Shown: in pieces, positions 5,528 to 6,266 of the stretch
Numbering within the stretch: the stretch's first letter is position 1
Layout: each line of letters opens with the position of its first letter
Origin: Phycisphaerales bacterium
GTDB lineage: Bacteria; Planctomycetota; Phycisphaerae; Phycisphaerales; UBA1924
NCBI GenBank assembly: GCA_007124345.1
Contig: SLFH01000149.1
Span: 1-6,266, forward strand
Direction: 5' to 3'
DNA: 6,266 nucleotides
Translations under genes and position numbers: made by a program
The notes under the pieces: model-generated
Databases searched by the model: none
What the model saw: only the letters and a program-made list of their open reading frames with translations
What the model was told of the DNA's origin: nothing

Positions 5528-5582
5528 CGCGACCCTGAGTCAGGTCCATACCTGAGCACCGCCGTCCGGGAGATGGCGGTGC
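5426..5582 (+). ncRNA. Transcription attenuator (leader RNA with alternative pairings)
   Basis: Several mutually exclusive pairings can be drawn. Terminator: 5556-5566 with 5572-5582. Antiterminator: 5485-5497 with 5556-5567, twelve pairs with one bulged U (5491) and one G-U. A 5' segment, ACCGCC (5433-5438), can sequester part of the antiterminator (GGCGGT, 5486-5491). The ends of the leader ORF form an 11-pair helix, 5426-5436 with 5511-5521, including one G-U. A GCAU-GCGA-AUGC tetraloop hairpin (5466-5477) and a TCAGGT/ACCTGA hairpin (5540-5545 with 5550-5555) lie between. Region 2 of the switch falls within the leader ORF just after the CCMRMPC codons. A ribosome stalled there for lack of Cys- or Met-tRNA would leave it free for antitermination, while a moving ribosome would disrupt it. 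The pairings are visible; the mechanism is inferred. Confidence 0.62.
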
Positions 5583-5592
5583 TTGTCGTTTT
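5556..5592 (+). terminator. Rho-independent terminator inside the leader
   Basis: GCACCGCC (5556-5563) and GGCGGTGC (5575-5582) form a perfect 8-bp GC-rich stem, extended by G-U, U-A and C-G pairs to 11 pairs around a CGGGA loop. A T-rich tail, TTGTCGTTTT (5583-5592), follows. It lies 28 bases after the leader stop codon and well before the next gene, the expected position of an attenuator. Confidence 0.8.
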
Positions 5593-5720
5593 GGCCGCGC
5601 CCGTTCGGGCGTCGCCGGAGCGACCCCGCCTCAACGAAACAACTTGCGCCATCTTCGACCCTCATCCGCCTCCCCGCGGCCTGCGCGATCGCTGCGCGCC
5701 GCAGCCGAAAGCCGCATCTC
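5593..5720 (+). other. Untranslated stretch between attenuator and aspartokinase-like gene
   Basis: This stretch holds a small GC hairpin directly after the terminator (CGCCC 5598-5602 with GGGCG 5607-5611, loop GTTC) and no convincing ORF or promoter. It is probably the distal 5' UTR of the kinase mRNA. Confidence 0.4.
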
Positions 5721-6266
5721 ATGTCCGACACAACTCCGAAACCTCAATCGCACCGGACCCCGGAAGAGACCGTGGTCCTCAAGCTCGGCAGCTCGATCCT
5801 GCGATCGCCCGCGGATCTGCCGCGGGCCGTTGCCGAGATCGAGCGCCGGCGCGACAACGGTCGCACCGGCGTCGTCGCCGTGGTCTCCGCGTTCAGAGGC
5901 AGGACCGACGAACTGCTCGCCGCGGCGGGCGTGCGGTCCCGCTTCGACCCTGGCGGACCGGCGCTCGCTTCGCTGCTCGGTGTCGGCGAGGTCGAAGCCT
6001 CCGCGCTATTGGCGCTCGAACTCGATCGCGCGGGCGTTTCAGCCGAACTGCTGCCGCCCGAGCGTGTCGGTGTGATCGCGGGTGAATCCTGCATCGAGGG
6101 CGAGCCCGTCCAGACCGATCCGCGTTGGGTGCTCGGCTCGCTCGGACGCGCCGGCGTCGCCGTCGTGCCCGGCTTTGTCGCCAGAACCCGCGACGGGAGG
6201 CCGGCGCTCCTCGGGCGCGGCGGGTCGGACTTGACGGCGGTCTGCCTCGCCGCCGCCATCGGGGCA
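5721..6266 (+). CDS. Aspartokinase-like amino-acid kinase, N-terminal part (runs off right edge)
   Basis: This is the N-terminal 182 residues of an amino-acid kinase-fold protein, probably aspartokinase, which phosphorylates aspartate at the entry to homoserine, threonine and methionine synthesis. Visible motifs are VVLKLGSSIL (18-27, phosphate-binding), VVAVVSAFRGRTDELL (51-66), LGVGE followed by a helix, VVPGFVAR (148-155) and LLGRGGSDLTAV (163-174), the last characteristic of aspartokinases. KLGSS replaces the usual KFGG(T/S)S, recalling glutamate 5-kinase, but GRGGSD argues against that enzyme. Relatives of this type are often fused to homoserine dehydrogenase in methionine clusters; the rest is outside the window. 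ATG 5721 is chosen; it lacks a clear ribosome site. GTG 5772 with GGAAGAG upstream is an alternative that still keeps the motif VLKLGSS. It lies downstream of the Cys/Met attenuator. Confidence 0.75.
   Translation, partial: MSDTTPKPQSHRTPEETVVLKLGSSILRSPADLPRAVAEIERRRDNGRTGVVAVVSAFRGRTDELLAAAGVRSRFDPGGPALASLLGVGEVEASALLALELDRAGVSAELLPPERVGVIAGESCIEGEPVQTDPRWVLGSLGRAGVAVVPGFVARTRDGRPALLGRGGSDLTAVCLAAAIGA

Noticed and set aside
5426..5582. SAM, SAH or cobalamin riboswitch upstream of the kinase gene
   Set aside because: No conserved core of these classes is recognisable, and the Cys/Met-rich ORF explains the terminator better. An unknown aptamer cannot be ruled out by eye.

Overview
The window comes from a high-GC bacterial chromosome with tightly packed genes and 4-bp stop/start overlaps. 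The protein sequences and the GC-rich style suggest a marine planctomycete, perhaps of the Phycisphaerae type. That is a judgement by eye, not a database match, and a proteobacterium cannot be excluded.

Left part (1-2380, minus strand): a phosphonate-type ABC importer operon transcribed phnD > phnC > phnE. It encodes the substrate-binding lipoprotein, the ATPase and the N-terminal 185 residues of the permease, which runs off the left edge. Both junctions overlap by 4 bp (GTGA at 1391-1394 and ATGA at 552-555). A 391-bp gap (2381-2771) with promoter-like and palindromic sequences separates it from a divergent two-gene operon on the plus strand. That operon encodes a phosphonatase-like HAD hydrolase (2772-3443) and, overlapping it by GTGA, an iron-type alcohol dehydrogenase resembling phosphonoacetaldehyde reductases (3440-4663). 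The five genes read as one phosphonate uptake and cleavage module: import, interconversion of hydroxyethylphosphonate and phosphonoacetaldehyde, then C-P cleavage to acetaldehyde and phosphate. No 2-aminoethylphosphonate transaminase (PhnW) is in view. Together with a lost acidic residue in PhnD, this points to 2-hydroxyethylphosphonate or another non-amino phosphonate as a possible substrate.

Middle (4698-5282, minus strand): an XRE-type HTH regulator with a C-terminal cupin sensor domain, convergent with the dehydrogenase gene. Its 5' leader carries a short tandem repeat.

Right part (5391-6266, plus strand): the strongest regulatory signal of the window. A consensus -35 and a reasonable -10 are followed by a tiny ORF (33 codons from GTG 5426) with six Cys and three internal Met codons. 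Next come a 12-bp antiterminator pairing, a Rho-independent terminator (5556-5582) and then the start of an aspartokinase-like gene (5721 to the right edge), probably part of an aspartokinase/homoserine dehydrogenase protein on the way to methionine. I read this as a Cys/Met-responsive leader-peptide attenuator, possibly translated from a leaderless transcript.
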